From NCBI RefSeq assembly GCF_030695035.1, contig NZ_JAUYTT010000014.1, forward strand, positions 1-64,000: a stretch of DNA of 64,000 nucleotides. The letters run 5' to 3'. Made by a program: the position numbers and the translations under genes. Positions 52,237-61,957 of this stretch are shown here, one piece after another (position 1 is the stretch's first letter; each line of letters opens with the position of its first letter). This stretch comes from Frigidibacter sp. (GTDB taxonomy: Bacteria; Pseudomonadota; Alphaproteobacteria; Rhodobacterales; Rhodobacteraceae). The notes below the pieces were generated by a model. The model had not been told where the DNA came from and ran no database searches. It saw only the letters and a program-made list of their open reading frames with translations.

Positions 52237-53328
52237 CTAGTGCGGCCGCGCCGCGCCGGCCAGTCGCAGGGCGGCGGGGGCGAGGCGTTCCAGCGGCACC
52301 TCATCCTCGACTGCGCCCATGCGCATCGCCTCCTTCGGCATTCCATAGACGACGCAAGTGTCATGATCCTGGCCCAGCGTCCGGGCGCCGGCGTCGCGCA
52401 TTTCCTTCAGGCCCTTTGCGCCGTCATCGCCCATGCCCGTCATGATGATGCCGATGGCATTCCGCCCCGCATAGCGCGCGACCGACCGGAACAGCACATC
52501 GACCGAGGGGCGGTGGCGCGAGACCAGCGGGCCATCGCGCACCTCGACGCTGTAGGAGGCGCCACTGCGTTTGAGCAGGGTGTGCTTCGCGCCCGGCGCG
52601 ATCAGGGCATGGCCGCGCAGCAGCCGGTCGCCGTCGCGCGCTTCCTTGACGGTGACGCCGCATTCGCCGTCCAGCCGGCGGGCGAAGGCGGCGGTGAAGA
52701 GTTCCGGCATGTGCTGCACGATCACGATGGGCGGGCAGTCCAGCGGCATCTGGGTCAGGAACAGCTTCAACGCCTCGGTCCCGCCGGTGGAGGCGCCGAC
52801 GGCGATGATTATTTCGGTGGTCTTGATCATCGCGCCGACATTCGGGGGCGGCAGCACAGCATCGGCCGTCAGCTTCGCCTCGATCAGCCGCGGGCGCATC
52901 GCCGACAGGCGCGCCTGCGCTGCCGCCTTCACCGCGTCGCAGATCTCGATCCGGCTGTCTTCGAGGAAGCCCTTCACGCCCATCTGCGGCTTGCAGATCA
53001 CATCCACCGCGCCGGCGGCCAGCGCCGCCGCCAGCGTTTCGGTGTTGTCGCCGACCAGCGAGCTGCACATGACCACCGGGATCGGATGCTGGCTCATGAG
53101 CTTGCGCAGGAAGGTGACGCCGTCCATCCGCGGCATTTCCACGTCCAGCGTGATCACGTCTGGTTTTTCGGCGCGGATGCGCTGGGCGGCGACGAAGGGA
53201 TCGCCGGCTGTGCCCATCACCTCCAACTCGGGGTCGGAGGCGATGATCTCGGCCATCGCCTGCCGCACCACTGCGCTGTCATCGACGATCAGGACGCGAA
53301 GCTTGCGCGGCTTTGAAGGGTCCAACAT
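52237..53328 (-). CDS. cheB: Chemotaxis protein-glutamate methylesterase CheB
   Basis: This 363-aa response regulator demethylates and deamidates receptor glutamates for adaptation. The REC domain (about residues 10-130; LIVDDSAV, phospho-acceptor D62 in [11 protein letters not shown]) is followed by a linker and the CheB esterase. The esterase contains [11 protein letters not shown] (Ser), [15 protein letters not shown] (His) and [11 protein letters not shown] (Asp). It is the last gene of the operon, 4 bp after cheR. Confidence 0.96.
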   Translation of the reverse strand: MLDPSKPRKLRVLIVDDSAVVRQAMAEIIASDPELEVMGTAGDPFVAAQRIRAEKPDVITLDVEMPRMDGVTFLRKLMSQHPIPVVMCSSLVGDNTETLAAALAAGAVDVICKPQMGVKGFLEDSRIEICDAVKAAAQARLSAMRPRLIEAKLTADAVLPPPNVGAMIKTTEIIIAVGASTGGTEALKLFLTQMPLDCPPIVIVQHMPELFTAAFARRLDGECGVTVKEARDGDRLLRGHALIAPGAKHTLLKRSGASYSVEVRDGPLVSRHRPSVDVLFRSVARYAGRNAIGIIMTGMGDDGAKGLKEMRDAGARTLGQDHDTCVVYGMPKEAMRMGAVEDEVPLERLAPAALRLAGAARPH

Positions 53329-53332
53329 GGAG

Positions 53333-54190
53333 TTACACCTTTTGATAAACCGAGGTCCGCACCTGCCGTAGGCCTGCAGGTGGCTCGGAGAGGCTTTCGG
53401 AATGGCCGGTCAGCAGATAGCCGCCGGTCCGCAGGCGGCCGAGGACATTGGCCACGGCGCGGCGCTGATCGTCGGGCCGAAAGTAGATCAGGACGTTGCG
53501 CAGGAAGGCGACATCCGCCGTCAGTGACATCCGCGGGTCGAGGTCCACCAGGTTTGCCCAGGCCAGCCGCGCGCGGCCGCGCAGTTCCGGCGCGATGCGG
53601 TAGAGGGTGCGGCCCTTCTGCGGCGCTGCGGAGCGCAGCAGCCAGGCCCGGCGCATCGGCTCGTCCAGGCCCGAGATCTCGTCCTCGGTGAACACGGCAT
53701 TGGCGGCGCGGCGCAGGATCTTGCGCGAGATGTCGGTGCCGACCAGGGCCCAACGCAATTCGCCGGGCTGCTTGGCCGCGAACGCGTCGAGGGTCATGCC
53801 CGCGCTCCACAGTTCCGAGCCCAGCGAGCAGGCCGCGCTCCAGACCGTCAGCGGGCGCTCGCGGCCCGCCCCTTGCGCGACCAGTGCGGGCAGGCCCTCG
53901 GCGGTGAGCCAGTCGTAATGGACCCGTTCGCGGAAGAAGCTGGTGGTGTGGGTGGTCAGCGCTTCGACAAGGCGCCGCGCCTCTTCATCGCCACCGGGGC
54001 CCTTGAGGCTGGCAAGATAGCTCTCGAAATCCCCGCAGCCGATCTCGCGCAGGCGGCGGCTGACGCGCATCTGGATGAAGTCGCGCTTGCTGGGGGCGAC
54101 GGCTATTCCGCCGATCTCGACCGCGATGGCGACCAGCGCCGCGGCAATATCGGGTGACAGATAGGGCGGTTCGGCAAGGGTGGGGGTCAT
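53333..54190 (-). CDS. cheR: Chemotaxis protein methyltransferase CheR
   Basis: This 285-aa SAM-dependent enzyme methylates receptor glutamates. It has an N-terminal helical domain, [10 protein letters not shown] (CheR signature), the SAM region [17 protein letters not shown] and FLRNVLIYF. The usual CheR site sequence C-S-x-G-E-E is here C-S-L-G-S-E, a small deviation. The start overlaps the upstream cheW stop (ATGA), and cheB follows after 4 bp. Confidence 0.95.
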   Translation of the reverse strand: MTPTLAEPPYLSPDIAAALVAIAVEIGGIAVAPSKRDFIQMRVSRRLREIGCGDFESYLASLKGPGGDEEARRLVEALTTHTTSFFRERVHYDWLTAEGLPALVAQGAGRERPLTVWSAACSLGSELWSAGMTLDAFAAKQPGELRWALVGTDISRKILRRAANAVFTEDEISGLDEPMRRAWLLRSAAPQKGRTLYRIAPELRGRARLAWANLVDLDPRMSLTADVAFLRNVLIYFRPDDQRRAVANVLGRLRTGGYLLTGHSESLSEPPAGLRQVRTSVYQKV

Positions 54191-54702
54191 GTGAAATCGA
54201 AGGGATCCTGGGCGTCCTTGCCGAACAGCTCGTCCAGCGCGAGCAGCAGCGTCAGGCGCCCCGCCACCCGCGAGACGCCGCGCAGGACCGAGGCATCCCA
54301 GCGGGTCAGGGCACTTGGCGCCGTCTCGATCTCGCCGTCATGGATCTCGACCACGCTCAGCACACGGTCGGCGATCACGCCGACGGCGATGGAGCCGCCC
54401 GCGCCGAACTCGAACACCACGATGCGGCCCTCCTCGACCTCGAGCCCGCCCCGCAGGCCGAGCCGCGCGGCCAGGTCGATCACGGCAATGCCCTCGCCGC
54501 GCACATCGATCATGCCCAGAAGGTCGGATGGCGCATTCGGAAGCCGGGCAATAGGCTGCAGATCCAGGATTTCGCGGACATGGGCCACCGCCACGGCGAA
54601 GACCTGCCCCGACAGCTCAAAGGTGACGTAGGTCTGCGGTTCGGCAGCGATCTCGGAGTCCTCGGGGGACCAGGGATCGGCCAGTGCGGCAGTTGCAGTC
54701 AT
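54187..54702 (-). CDS. cheW: Chemotaxis coupling protein CheW (second copy)
   Basis: This 171-aa CheW/SH3-like adaptor links receptors to CheA. Diagnostic segments are YVTFELSGQVFAVAVAHVREIL and the RGEGIAVIDLAARLGL core. It is divergent from the copy at 56610, so the array may use two couplers. It lies between mcp and cheR, overlapping cheR by 4 bp. Confidence 0.93.
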   Translation of the reverse strand: MTATAALADPWSPEDSEIAAEPQTYVTFELSGQVFAVAVAHVREILDLQPIARLPNAPSDLLGMIDVRGEGIAVIDLAARLGLRGGLEVEEGRIVVFEFGAGGSIAVGVIADRVLSVVEIHDGEIETAPSALTRWDASVLRGVSRVAGRLTLLLALDELFGKDAQDPFDFT

Positions 54703-54781
54703 CGCGCCCTCTTGGGTTCGGGAATGGCGGCAAAAGCCGCACGGGGAAGCGGGGCGGCGCGGGCCGCCCCGGCTGCGAGCC

Positions 54782-56521
54782 TCAGTAGCGGACGAAGTCG
54801 GTGTCGGACATGTCGCCGCCCAGATCCAGCGCCACGCCGTTTGCCTTGCCGTTCATGCCTTGGGCGTGGCCGTTCATGCCGCCATTCATGCTGCCCGCTG
54901 CCGGGGCATGTGCTGCCGGCGCCGCCTTGCCGGCGCTGCGCTTGCTGCGGATATGGGCAACCGGCTTGGTGGTGCTTTTCGCCGGGGTCCGCGCCGCCGA
55001 CGCGCGGCGGGCATGATCGTCATCGCCCAAGCGGAAGAAGCTGATCACACCGCGCAGCTGCTCGGATTGCGAGGCCAGCTGTTCCGAGACGCTTGCGGCT
55101 TCGGTCGAGGCCGAGGCGTTCTGCTGGATCACGGTATCAAGCTCGCGGATCGCCTCGTTGATCTGCTCTGCGCCGACATTCTGCTCGCGCGTGGCGGCAC
55201 TGATCTCTTGCACAAGATCGGCGGTGCGCTGGATCGAGGGCACCAGCGCCGCCAGCATTTCGCCGGCCTTCTGGCTGACCTCGACGGTCTTGCCGGACAG
55301 CTCGCTGATTTCGCCGGCCGCCTGCTGGCTGCGCTCGGCCAGCTTGCGCACTTCCGAGGCGACCACGGCGAAGCCCTTGCCGTGCTGGCCGGCGCGTGCC
55401 GCTTCGACAGCCGCGTTGAGCGCCAGAAGGTCGGTCTGCCGGGCGATTTCCTGGATGATGTTGATCTTTTCGGCAATGGTCTTCATGGCGCGCACCGCCT
55501 CGTCCACGGCCTTTCCGCTGTCGGCGGCCTCTTTCGCCGACTGGGTCGCGATCTTCTCGGTCTGCGCGGCATTGTCGGCCGACTGGCGGATATTGGCTGA
55601 CATCTCCTCCATGCTGGCAGAGGCCTGCTCTGCCGCAGCCGCCTGTTCGGTCGAACCCTCGCTGAGCTGCTCTGCCGTCGCCGACATCGCCTGCGCTCCT
55701 TCGGCCACGCCATTCGCGCTGACATTGGCATTCGACATGACGTCGCGCAGCTTCAGGGTCATGGCGCGGGCCGCCGCCAGAAGGCTTTCGTCGTCGCCGT
55801 CGCGGACCTTGACCTCTATGGTCAGGTCGCCGGCGGCGATGGAGCGGATCACGCGCTGCGCATAATCCGGCTCGCCGCCGAGCGAGCGCAGGACGCTGCG
55901 GGTCAGGTAAACGGCCGTCGAAAGGCCGATGACGAGGGCGGCGGCGATCACGCCGAGCGCCAGCGTCCGCGCGCCAAAGTAGGTCGTATGCGCTTCTTCG
56001 CTAGCCGCCTCTCCACCCTGCACGTTCAGGTTCACCAATTCCGAAAGGTGCCCCGAGAACTCGTCAAAGAGCGTCTTGCTGTCGATCAGGGCGCGCGTGG
56101 CGGCTTCATTCTCATTCCGGCGCGAGAAGTCGAGGGTGCGCTTGGCGGCGTCGAGGTAGAGATCGAAGCTTCGCACGAAGGTGGCGTAAAGCGCGCGCTC
56201 CTGTTCCGACGAGATCAGCGCCTCGTAATCGGCGCGCAACGTGACAAGTGTGGCCTCGACCATGTCCAATTGTTTCTCGACCTCGCGCATCTGCGCGACA
56301 TCGGTGGTGATGACATGCTGGCTCTGCAGCACACGGAAATCCGACGTGGCCGTATTGAGCTTGTGGACCGTATCAATGCTCGGCATCCAGTTTGTCGTGA
56401 TCTCGGTCGTGCGATGGTCGATGGCGCCCATCTTCGTGATCGCCACGGCGCCGAGAGTGGCTATGAGCAGCAGGAGCGCGCCGAACGCGGCGGCGAATTT
56501 CGCCTTCAGGGAGACGGTCAC
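54782..56521 (-). CDS. Methyl-accepting chemotaxis protein
   Basis: This 579-aa transmembrane receptor has TM1 (about residues 9-29), a periplasmic four-helix-bundle-type sensor (about 30-185), TM2 (about 187-207), HAMP, and a long signalling hairpin. The tip (about 365-396) contains [14 protein letters not shown] and [16 protein letters not shown]. The C-terminus is an atypical basic, then Met-Asn-Gly-repeat tail (about 505-565) ending DTDFVRY rather than a CheR-docking pentapeptide. Ligand unknown. It is flanked by two cheW genes. Confidence 0.95.
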   Translation of the reverse strand: MTVSLKAKFAAAFGALLLLIATLGAVAITKMGAIDHRTTEITTNWMPSIDTVHKLNTATSDFRVLQSQHVITTDVAQMREVEKQLDMVEATLVTLRADYEALISSEQERALYATFVRSFDLYLDAAKRTLDFSRRNENEAATRALIDSKTLFDEFSGHLSELVNLNVQGGEAASEEAHTTYFGARTLALGVIAAALVIGLSTAVYLTRSVLRSLGGEPDYAQRVIRSIAAGDLTIEVKVRDGDDESLLAAARAMTLKLRDVMSNANVSANGVAEGAQAMSATAEQLSEGSTEQAAAAEQASASMEEMSANIRQSADNAAQTEKIATQSAKEAADSGKAVDEAVRAMKTIAEKINIIQEIARQTDLLALNAAVEAARAGQHGKGFAVVASEVRKLAERSQQAAGEISELSGKTVEVSQKAGEMLAALVPSIQRTADLVQEISAATREQNVGAEQINEAIRELDTVIQQNASASTEAASVSEQLASQSEQLRGVISFFRLGDDDHARRASAARTPAKSTTKPVAHIRSKRSAGKAAPAAHAPAAGSMNGGMNGHAQGMNGKANGVALDLGGDMSDTDFVRY

Positions 56522-56609
56522 CGTATTTCCTTTCGTAATTGGTCTGCAGCACGATCAATTCGCCTGCGGTTTGGCGGCCTGCATCAGAGCGCCGGAGTGT
56601 CGGGTCAGT

Positions 56610-57158
56610 TCACGCTTGGGGTGGCCGTTCGTGGCCGGTCGAAGGATCTGGACGGAACAGGGTTTCGGTATCGAGGAGGATGACGAGGCCATCGCCGCGA
56701 TGGGCGACTCCCTTGACGAATTGCTCGGGCCAGCGGGCGCCGAGCTCTGGCACGGCTTCCAGCGCGGCAAGGTCGGCTTCGATGACCTCCTCCACTCCGT
56801 CGGCGAGAATGGCGAGGCGGGTCGGCGCGCCGCCGACCGGCAGCTCCAGCACGATCACCCTGGCCTCCGCACTGGACGTGGCGGGGGGCATCCGCAGCCG
56901 CTGACGCACATCGATGAGCGGGGCGATGGCGCCGCGGACGTTGATCAGCCCGGGCGCGAAGGCAGAGGCGTTGGGCACGCACGTGGCCGGGATCGGGTCG
57001 AGGATCTCGTGCACGGCGCTGACCGAAATGGCGAAAGCCTCGCCGGACAGGGTGAAGATCAGCACCATATCCGGGATGCCAGGCGGGCGGCGCAGTCCAT
57101 GCGCCGTCTCTGCGAGGGTCTTGGTCAGGGCGGTCTGTGGCAAGGCGGTCTCCTTCAT
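56610..57158 (-). CDS. cheW: Chemotaxis coupling protein CheW (first copy)
   Basis: This 182-aa CheW has an N-terminal extension of about 25 residues before the SH3-like core (LIFTLSGEAFAISVSAVHEIL, LINVRGAIAPLIDVRQRL). The start overlaps the cheA stop by 4 bp (ATGA). It bridges CheA and receptors; the second copy at 54187 follows the mcp gene. An 88-bp gap to mcp has no evident terminator. Confidence 0.93.
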   Translation of the reverse strand: MKETALPQTALTKTLAETAHGLRRPPGIPDMVLIFTLSGEAFAISVSAVHEILDPIPATCVPNASAFAPGLINVRGAIAPLIDVRQRLRMPPATSSAEARVIVLELPVGGAPTRLAILADGVEEVIEADLAALEAVPELGARWPEQFVKGVAHRGDGLVILLDTETLFRPDPSTGHERPPQA

Positions 57159-59149
57159 GCAACCGGGCGGATGGCGGCACGCTCGGCCTGCGCCCGGCGC
57201 GCGAGCATCGCGACATCGATGATGAGCGCCACGCCGCCATCGCCGAGGATCGTTGCCCCGGCAAAGCCCTGCACATCGCGGTGATAGACGCTGAGTGTCT
57301 TGATGACGGTCTGGTTCTGGCCAAGGATGTCATCGACCACGAGGCCGATGCGTGCGCCGTCCGCCTTGATGATGACCACCCGGCGCCGCGGCTCGGTGCT
57401 GGGCGGGCGGGAGAACACGTCATCGAGGTCGAGGAACGGAACGAGGTGCTCGCGGATCTGAAGGATGGTGCGGCCCGACTCGCGCCGCCGTTCGGCGACC
57501 TCCATCTCCACGCATTCCTCCACCACCGACAGCGGGATGACGAAAACCGCCTCGCCGAGACGCACCAGCAGCCCGTCGATGATCGCCAGCGTCACCGGCA
57601 GCCGCAGCGTCACGCGGGTGCCGCGCCCCGGATGCGACATCACCTCCACCGAGCCGCGCAAGGCGTCAACTGTGGAGCGGACCGCGTCCATCCCAACGCC
57701 ACGGCCAGATACCGAGGACAGCGCCTTTGCCGTCGAGAATCCCGGCGCGAAGATCAACTGGTGGAGTTCCGTCGTCGTGGGCTGTGCATCGGGGGCCAGC
57801 AGCCCGCGCTCCACCGCTTTGGCGCGGATTGCTTCGGCATCAAGGCCGGCGCCGTCATCCTCGATGGCGATCAGCACTTCGCCGCCCTCTTGCCGGGCGG
57901 ACAGGCGCACGGTGCCGCGGGCCGGTTTGCCTGCGGTGCGGCGGCGGTCGGCATCCTCCAGCCCGTGGTCCATGCTGTTCCGGATCATGTGCACCAGCGG
58001 TTCGGACAGGCGGTCGATGACGTTCTTGTCGATCTCGGTCTCGCCGCCTTCGGTGATCAGGGCAACGTCCTTGCTCAGTTCGGCAGAAAGATCGCGCACG
58101 ACGCGCCGGAACTTGCCGAACACCGCCTCGATCGGCATCATCCGCACCGACAGCGTGGCGTCTCGGAGGCCAGTCACCAGCCGCTCCACCTCCTCGGCCA
58201 CGCTTTCCAGCTCGGCATCCCCGCGGGCGCCAGCGATCTGGTTGAGCCGCGCCTGCACGATGACCAGCTCGCCAAGCTGATCCATGATCTCGTCGAGTTT
58301 CGCGGCGGGAACCCGAACGCTTTCACCGGGGGAATTGGCCGCGGGTCTGGCCGCCTGCCGCGCCGCGGGGGCTGCTACGGCTGCGGCGGCCTGAGCGTCA
58401 GCCGCGTCGCCGCCGATCTCTTCGATCTCCAGCAGGGCATCGTCGGCAAAGATGAACACCGCCTCGATGGCGCTGCGCGGCTTGTTGGTTTCCAGCGTGC
58501 ATCGCCAGGCGAGCAGGCATTCGTCGGCAGCCAGATCCTCGAGCGGTGGCACCGCCGAGACATCGACAGCCATGTCGATGGTGCCGAACCCGGCGAGTTC
58601 GGCCATCAGCAGGTCGGGCCGCATGCCGTTGCGCAGCGCGCTCGGCTCTGGCCGGAACAGGATCGACCAGCGCCGCATCCGCGCGATGCTGATCACGTTC
58701 GATGTGTCCGCATCGGGGGCTGCTGTGCCGCTCGGGGCCGCCTCGCCGGTGATGGCGGCAAGGCCGGCCAGCAGATCCGCCGCCTCTTGCCCCGCGGCCA
58801 GCTCATCCGCCGCGGGGCCGTCGCTGCCGCTGTCGAGCAGGGCTGTCATGTGGTCGCGGGCGCGCAGCGAGAGGTCGATCAGGCGCTGATCAATGGCCAG
58901 CCGCCCCTCGCGAACCCTGTCGAAGGCCTCTTCGAAATGATGGGTGAACTGCGCGAGGGTGCTGAACCCGAACATGGCGCCCGAGCCCTTGATCGTGTGC
59001 AAGGTGCGAAAGACGGCATCGACCTGAACCAGATCCATCTGGCCGGGCTCTGTTCCCCGCTCCAGATCCAGCAGCAGACCTTCGAGCCCCTCAAGCTGTT
59101 CGCGGGCTTCTTGCACAAAGGTGGCGATGGCGGGATTGATCTCTTCCAT
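57155..59149 (-). CDS. cheA: Chemotaxis histidine kinase CheA
   Basis: This 664-aa cytoplasmic kinase has an Hpt domain with phospho-acceptor H51 in LHTIKGSGAMFGF and a P2-like region. A dimerisation domain, ATPase domain (MIRNSMDHGLED, SAKALSSVSGRGVGMD) and a C-terminal CheW-like regulatory domain follow. It phosphorylates CheY and CheB when the array is active. It is 3 bp downstream of cheY and coupled to cheW. Confidence 0.96.
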   Translation of the reverse strand: MEEINPAIATFVQEAREQLEGLEGLLLDLERGTEPGQMDLVQVDAVFRTLHTIKGSGAMFGFSTLAQFTHHFEEAFDRVREGRLAIDQRLIDLSLRARDHMTALLDSGSDGPAADELAAGQEAADLLAGLAAITGEAAPSGTAAPDADTSNVISIARMRRWSILFRPEPSALRNGMRPDLLMAELAGFGTIDMAVDVSAVPPLEDLAADECLLAWRCTLETNKPRSAIEAVFIFADDALLEIEEIGGDAADAQAAAAVAAPAARQAARPAANSPGESVRVPAAKLDEIMDQLGELVIVQARLNQIAGARGDAELESVAEEVERLVTGLRDATLSVRMMPIEAVFGKFRRVVRDLSAELSKDVALITEGGETEIDKNVIDRLSEPLVHMIRNSMDHGLEDADRRRTAGKPARGTVRLSARQEGGEVLIAIEDDGAGLDAEAIRAKAVERGLLAPDAQPTTTELHQLIFAPGFSTAKALSSVSGRGVGMDAVRSTVDALRGSVEVMSHPGRGTRVTLRLPVTLAIIDGLLVRLGEAVFVIPLSVVEECVEMEVAERRRESGRTILQIREHLVPFLDLDDVFSRPPSTEPRRRVVIIKADGARIGLVVDDILGQNQTVIKTLSVYHRDVQGFAGATILGDGGVALIIDVAMLARRAQAERAAIRPVA

Positions 59150-59152
59150 GTC

Positions 59153-59518
59153 TCAGCCCGCCAGCTTCTTGGCCACGGCCACCAATGTGTCGGCGTCGAA
59201 CGGCTTGCTGATCCAGCCCGTCGCCCCGGCGGCCTTGCCCTCGGCCTTCATTTCCGGCTTCGTCTCGGTCGTCAGCATCACGATGGGGACGCCCGAGCCT
59301 TTCGGTTCGGCCCGAAGCTTGCGGATCATCTCGATGCCGTTCATCACCGGCATGTTCAGATCGGTGATCACGAGGCTGACGGCCTCGGACTTGAAGCGCG
59401 TCAGGCCCTCTGCCCCATCGGCGGCCCCGATGACGCGGTAGCCCTCCGGCTCCAACGTGAACGCGACCATGTCGCGGATCGCCTTGCTGTCATCTACAGT
59501 CAGAACGGTTCGGCTCAT
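59153..59518 (-). CDS. cheY: Chemotaxis response regulator CheY
   Basis: This is a 121-aa single REC domain. It has D9/D10 in TVDDSKAI, phospho-acceptor D53 in ITDLNMPVMNG, T83/T84 and K105 in WISKPFDAD. In alphaproteobacteria the cheY next to cheA may bind the motor or act as a phosphate sink. The Shine-Dalgarno GGAGA precedes the ATG. Confidence 0.95.
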   Translation of the reverse strand: MSRTVLTVDDSKAIRDMVAFTLEPEGYRVIGAADGAEGLTRFKSEAVSLVITDLNMPVMNGIEMIRKLRAEPKGSGVPIVMLTTETKPEMKAEGKAAGATGWISKPFDADTLVAVAKKLAG

Positions 59519-59577
59519 CAGGTTCTCCAGGAACGGCTTTCGAGATGTCAGACGACGGAAAGGGCTGCCGCGACGCG

Positions 59578-59841
59578 TCAGACGAGGGGAAGGCCTGCCG
59601 CAAGCGGACCGAAGCCGGCGAAAGCGCCGCGGTTTTCAAGAGAGCGCCGGGCGGCCTGCAAAAGCTGTATGGCTGGGGCCGTCGGGGGGGTGCTGGTCAG
59701 GTCCAGCATGACCGGCGCGTCCGGCCCTGACGCATCAAGTGACAGCAGCAGCGAGGCAAGTATCCCCGGGGCCGCCTGCACATCTGCATCGCCCTTTATC
59801 AGCCAGGAATCGCCGGCCATCGGTGCAATCGTGTCTGTCAT
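59578..59841 (-). CDS. STAS-domain protein opening the che operon
   Basis: This 87-aa protein has the STAS pattern: an initial strand (WLIKGDADVQAAPGILASLL), the central MLDLTSTPPTAPAIQLLQAA, and a C-terminal strand. The usual phospho-serine position is occupied by Thr (PTAPA). AAGGAG lies 7 nt before the ATG. Its position before cheY-cheA matches CheS of Sinorhizobium and CheX of Caulobacter, so it may bind CheA and tune CheY-P levels; that is inferred from position and size. Confidence 0.8.
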   Translation of the reverse strand: MTDTIAPMAGDSWLIKGDADVQAAPGILASLLLSLDASGPDAPVMLDLTSTPPTAPAIQLLQAARRSLENRGAFAGFGPLAAGLPLV

Positions 59842-59983
59842 GCCGCTCTCCTTTTGGCGCCATCTAGGCCTTGATTCCTTGAGAAGCGGATAACGGCGGC
59901 CCGGGTTCAGGGCACTGTCTGGCCGTTACGATTTCTTACCGTTTTCCGGGCGATGCTGCGGCCGTGGGACAGGTGCGGGATTC

Positions 59984-61597
59984 ATGAACATACAGATCAC
60001 CAGAACGGCCAGGGATGCGACGCAGGAGGTGCGCGCCGCATGTGGAGTGGCCTTCGAGGCACTTGCAGATCGTCTGGGTGACGTGCAGCGCGGGGTGGGT
60101 GGCCTGTTGCGGCAGACCAACGAATTGGCCGCGCTTCTCAACACAGACAGCACCGCGCCCGACCCTGCCGCCGCGGTGCTGGGTGCCGCGCGCGGGCTGA
60201 TCGATCTGCTTGGCACGGACGTGCCGGTCACCACGGGCTATGGGGCGGCGGCGGCCGAGGCGCGCGATGCCCTCAGCCGGATTGACGGCGAAGCCCGCGC
60301 GCTGGGCGCCGTGTCTTCGCTGACCCTGATCACGGCGCGGTCGTTGAATGCGCCGGGGCTGGAGGATTATATCCGCACCCTTCGCAGCTTTATCGAAGGC
60401 CTGGCCGCAGATGCGCGTGCCCTGGATGAAGGCGTCTGCGCCGTGACCGACAGCCGCCTGCAGGCGCGGGAGGCGGCTGCGCTGGCGCTTCGCGCGCTTA
60501 ACCAGTCGGTCGCCGCACTTGACGCCAGTGACCCGTCGGCCAACGAAACGGCGTGCGAGACCGCCGCCTTGCGAACCCGCCTGGCGGGCGAGGCGCGGGA
60601 CGCGGCCGACACCGCCCGGCGTGAGACCAAGGCGCTGATCGCGGGCGTTCAGTTCGCAGACGAGTTCGCGCAGCGCCTGGCACATGTGGAGACGATTCTG
60701 GATGATGGGGGCCCGGGAACCCGCGCCCTCGCAGCGGTTCAGATCACCGCCATCGCCGAGGATGCCGAGGGCGTCTGCGACGCGGCAGAGGGCGCGCTGG
60801 ACCGGCTTGAATTGCTGGGCGGCCAGCTCAGGGCCGGCTTTGGCGAGGGCGGCGGCGAGGGGCCGGTTGCCATCGCGGTGCGCGCCCGGCGCGCCGCGAT
60901 GGAGGCGGCCCAGAGCCGGGAGGCCGAGATGGTTGCCGCGCTCGACAAGGTGGCGGCCGCCGCGGATGCGATCAGCGCCAGCATCGGCGCGGCCGAATCG
61001 CGCTTTGCTGGACTTGGGCGCAGCGCTGCTTCGATCAAACATGCCGCCATAAACGCAACGCTGCTGACCGCCCGCTCGGGGCCGGCCCGCGCGGCATTGG
61101 GCGTGCTGGCCGAGGCAGTCCATGCCAGCGCCGTTGTCGCGGGTCGCCAGTCGGTCGTGTGCCGCCGGGCGATCGGCAACCTGTCAGAGGGTTTCGACAG
61201 TGCCCGGGTCGCGGCCACGGTCGCCTCTGCGGCAGAGTTCCGCAACGCGATGGCCACCTGTGCCGGCGCGCTGGATACGGCGGATGCCGCGCTGTCCAGA
61301 CTGACGCAGATGCGCGACAGCGCCGCTGAGGCTGCCGCGATGCTGGTCGAGGCGGTGCGACGATGCCGGTCTGCCGTTGCGCGCGTTCGCGCCACGCAAG
61401 GGGACTTGCGGGCGATGGCGGTAGCGACCGCCCCGGCGGGGGCGGAGGATCTGACTGGACTGGGCCGTTTCGAGCCGATTTACACGATGGAGCGTGAGCG
61501 GATCGTCCACAGCGCCCTGACAGGCAGCTCTGCACCTTCGGCCGACGCCCCGCCAAAGCTGAGCGCGGAGGATGCGGCGGACTCGATCCTGTTCTGA
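59984..61597 (+). CDS. Helical protein with CheZ-like and degenerate receptor-tip motifs
   Basis: This 537-aa, Ala-rich, almost wholly helical soluble protein is transcribed divergently from the che operon. I see three informative parts. Residues 222-235 read VQFADEFAQRLAHV, with D226 and Q230 spaced as the catalytic D143/Q147 of CheZ. Residues 357-383 (NATLLTARSGPARAALGVLA...) resemble the MCP hairpin tip but lack its conserved glutamates. The C-terminus SAEDAADSILF recalls the CheY-binding tail of E. coli CheZ (DDLLDSLGF). There is no membrane segment or REC domain. A CheY-P phosphatase or array-associated factor is plausible but unproven. Confidence 0.75.
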   Translation: MNIQITRTARDATQEVRAACGVAFEALADRLGDVQRGVGGLLRQTNELAALLNTDSTAPDPAAAVLGAARGLIDLLGTDVPVTTGYGAAAAEARDALSRIDGEARALGAVSSLTLITARSLNAPGLEDYIRTLRSFIEGLAADARALDEGVCAVTDSRLQAREAAALALRALNQSVAALDASDPSANETACETAALRTRLAGEARDAADTARRETKALIAGVQFADEFAQRLAHVETILDDGGPGTRALAAVQITAIAEDAEGVCDAAEGALDRLELLGGQLRAGFGEGGGEGPVAIAVRARRAAMEAAQSREAEMVAALDKVAAAADAISASIGAAESRFAGLGRSAASIKHAAINATLLTARSGPARAALGVLAEAVHASAVVAGRQSVVCRRAIGNLSEGFDSARVAATVASAAEFRNAMATCAGALDTADAALSRLTQMRDSAAEAAAMLVEAVRRCRSAVARVRATQGDLRAMAVATAPAGAEDLTGLGRFEPIYTMERERIVHSALTGSSAPSADAPPKLSAEDAADSILF

Positions 61598-61871
61598 TCC
61601 AGCAAGTGTTGGATCTCGCCTGCCACCGCGCAGGCCAAGACCGTCCACGCCTGCCACGGGCGCAGCCAGAGGCCTCTGATTGTTCCAGATCCCTGCGCCA
61701 CGACAGCTTCGATGGGCACCCGCGGCACAGTGGGGGTGCTGAGGGGCGCGGCTTCAAAGCCCTCGTCCCGGGCCGCTTCAACTGCAGGGGGCGAGGTGGC
61801 GGAGCCGAAGTCCGCCAGAGCCAAATCTATACTCCAAATAATCTCTACATATCAACGACTTAAGAAAATCG

Positions 61872-61906
61872 TGTGCCGCATAATGTGTGGCAAATTGTGC
61901 GGCAAA
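61872..61906 (+). repeat. Short direct repeats near the element boundary
   Basis: Three imperfect copies occur at 11-12 bp intervals: TGTGCCGCATAA, TGTGTGGCAAAT, TGTGCGGCAAAT. Iterated short sites beside an attachment site are typical arm sites for a tyrosine recombinase or its directionality factor; this role is inferred. Confidence 0.55.
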
Positions 61907-61920
61907 TCTGGCCTGACCCC

Positions 61921-61957
61921 AGAGAGGCTAAGGTTCGAATCCCTTGCAGCCACGCCC
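61921..61957 (+). other. tRNA-3'-end-like sequence, putative attachment site
   Basis: GGCTAAGGTTCGAATCCCTTGC... includes the T-loop signature GGTTCGAATCC followed by an acceptor-like end, without a full cloverleaf upstream and without a proper CCA. Integrating elements commonly leave such 3' fragments of tRNA or tmRNA genes at one end. Confidence 0.5.

Noticed and set aside
59842-59983. Possible FliA (sigma-28) promoter for the che operon
   Set aside because: I could not find a TAAA-N15-GCCGATAA match on either strand.
61480-61824. 114-aa minus-strand ORF at the che/element boundary
   Set aside because: It starts at TTG, overlaps the 3' end of the che-linked gene antisense, and shows no recognisable domain.
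61872-61906. CRISPR array
   Set aside because: Repeats are about 12 bp, directly abutting and few; no CRISPR repeats or cas genes occur anywhere in the window.
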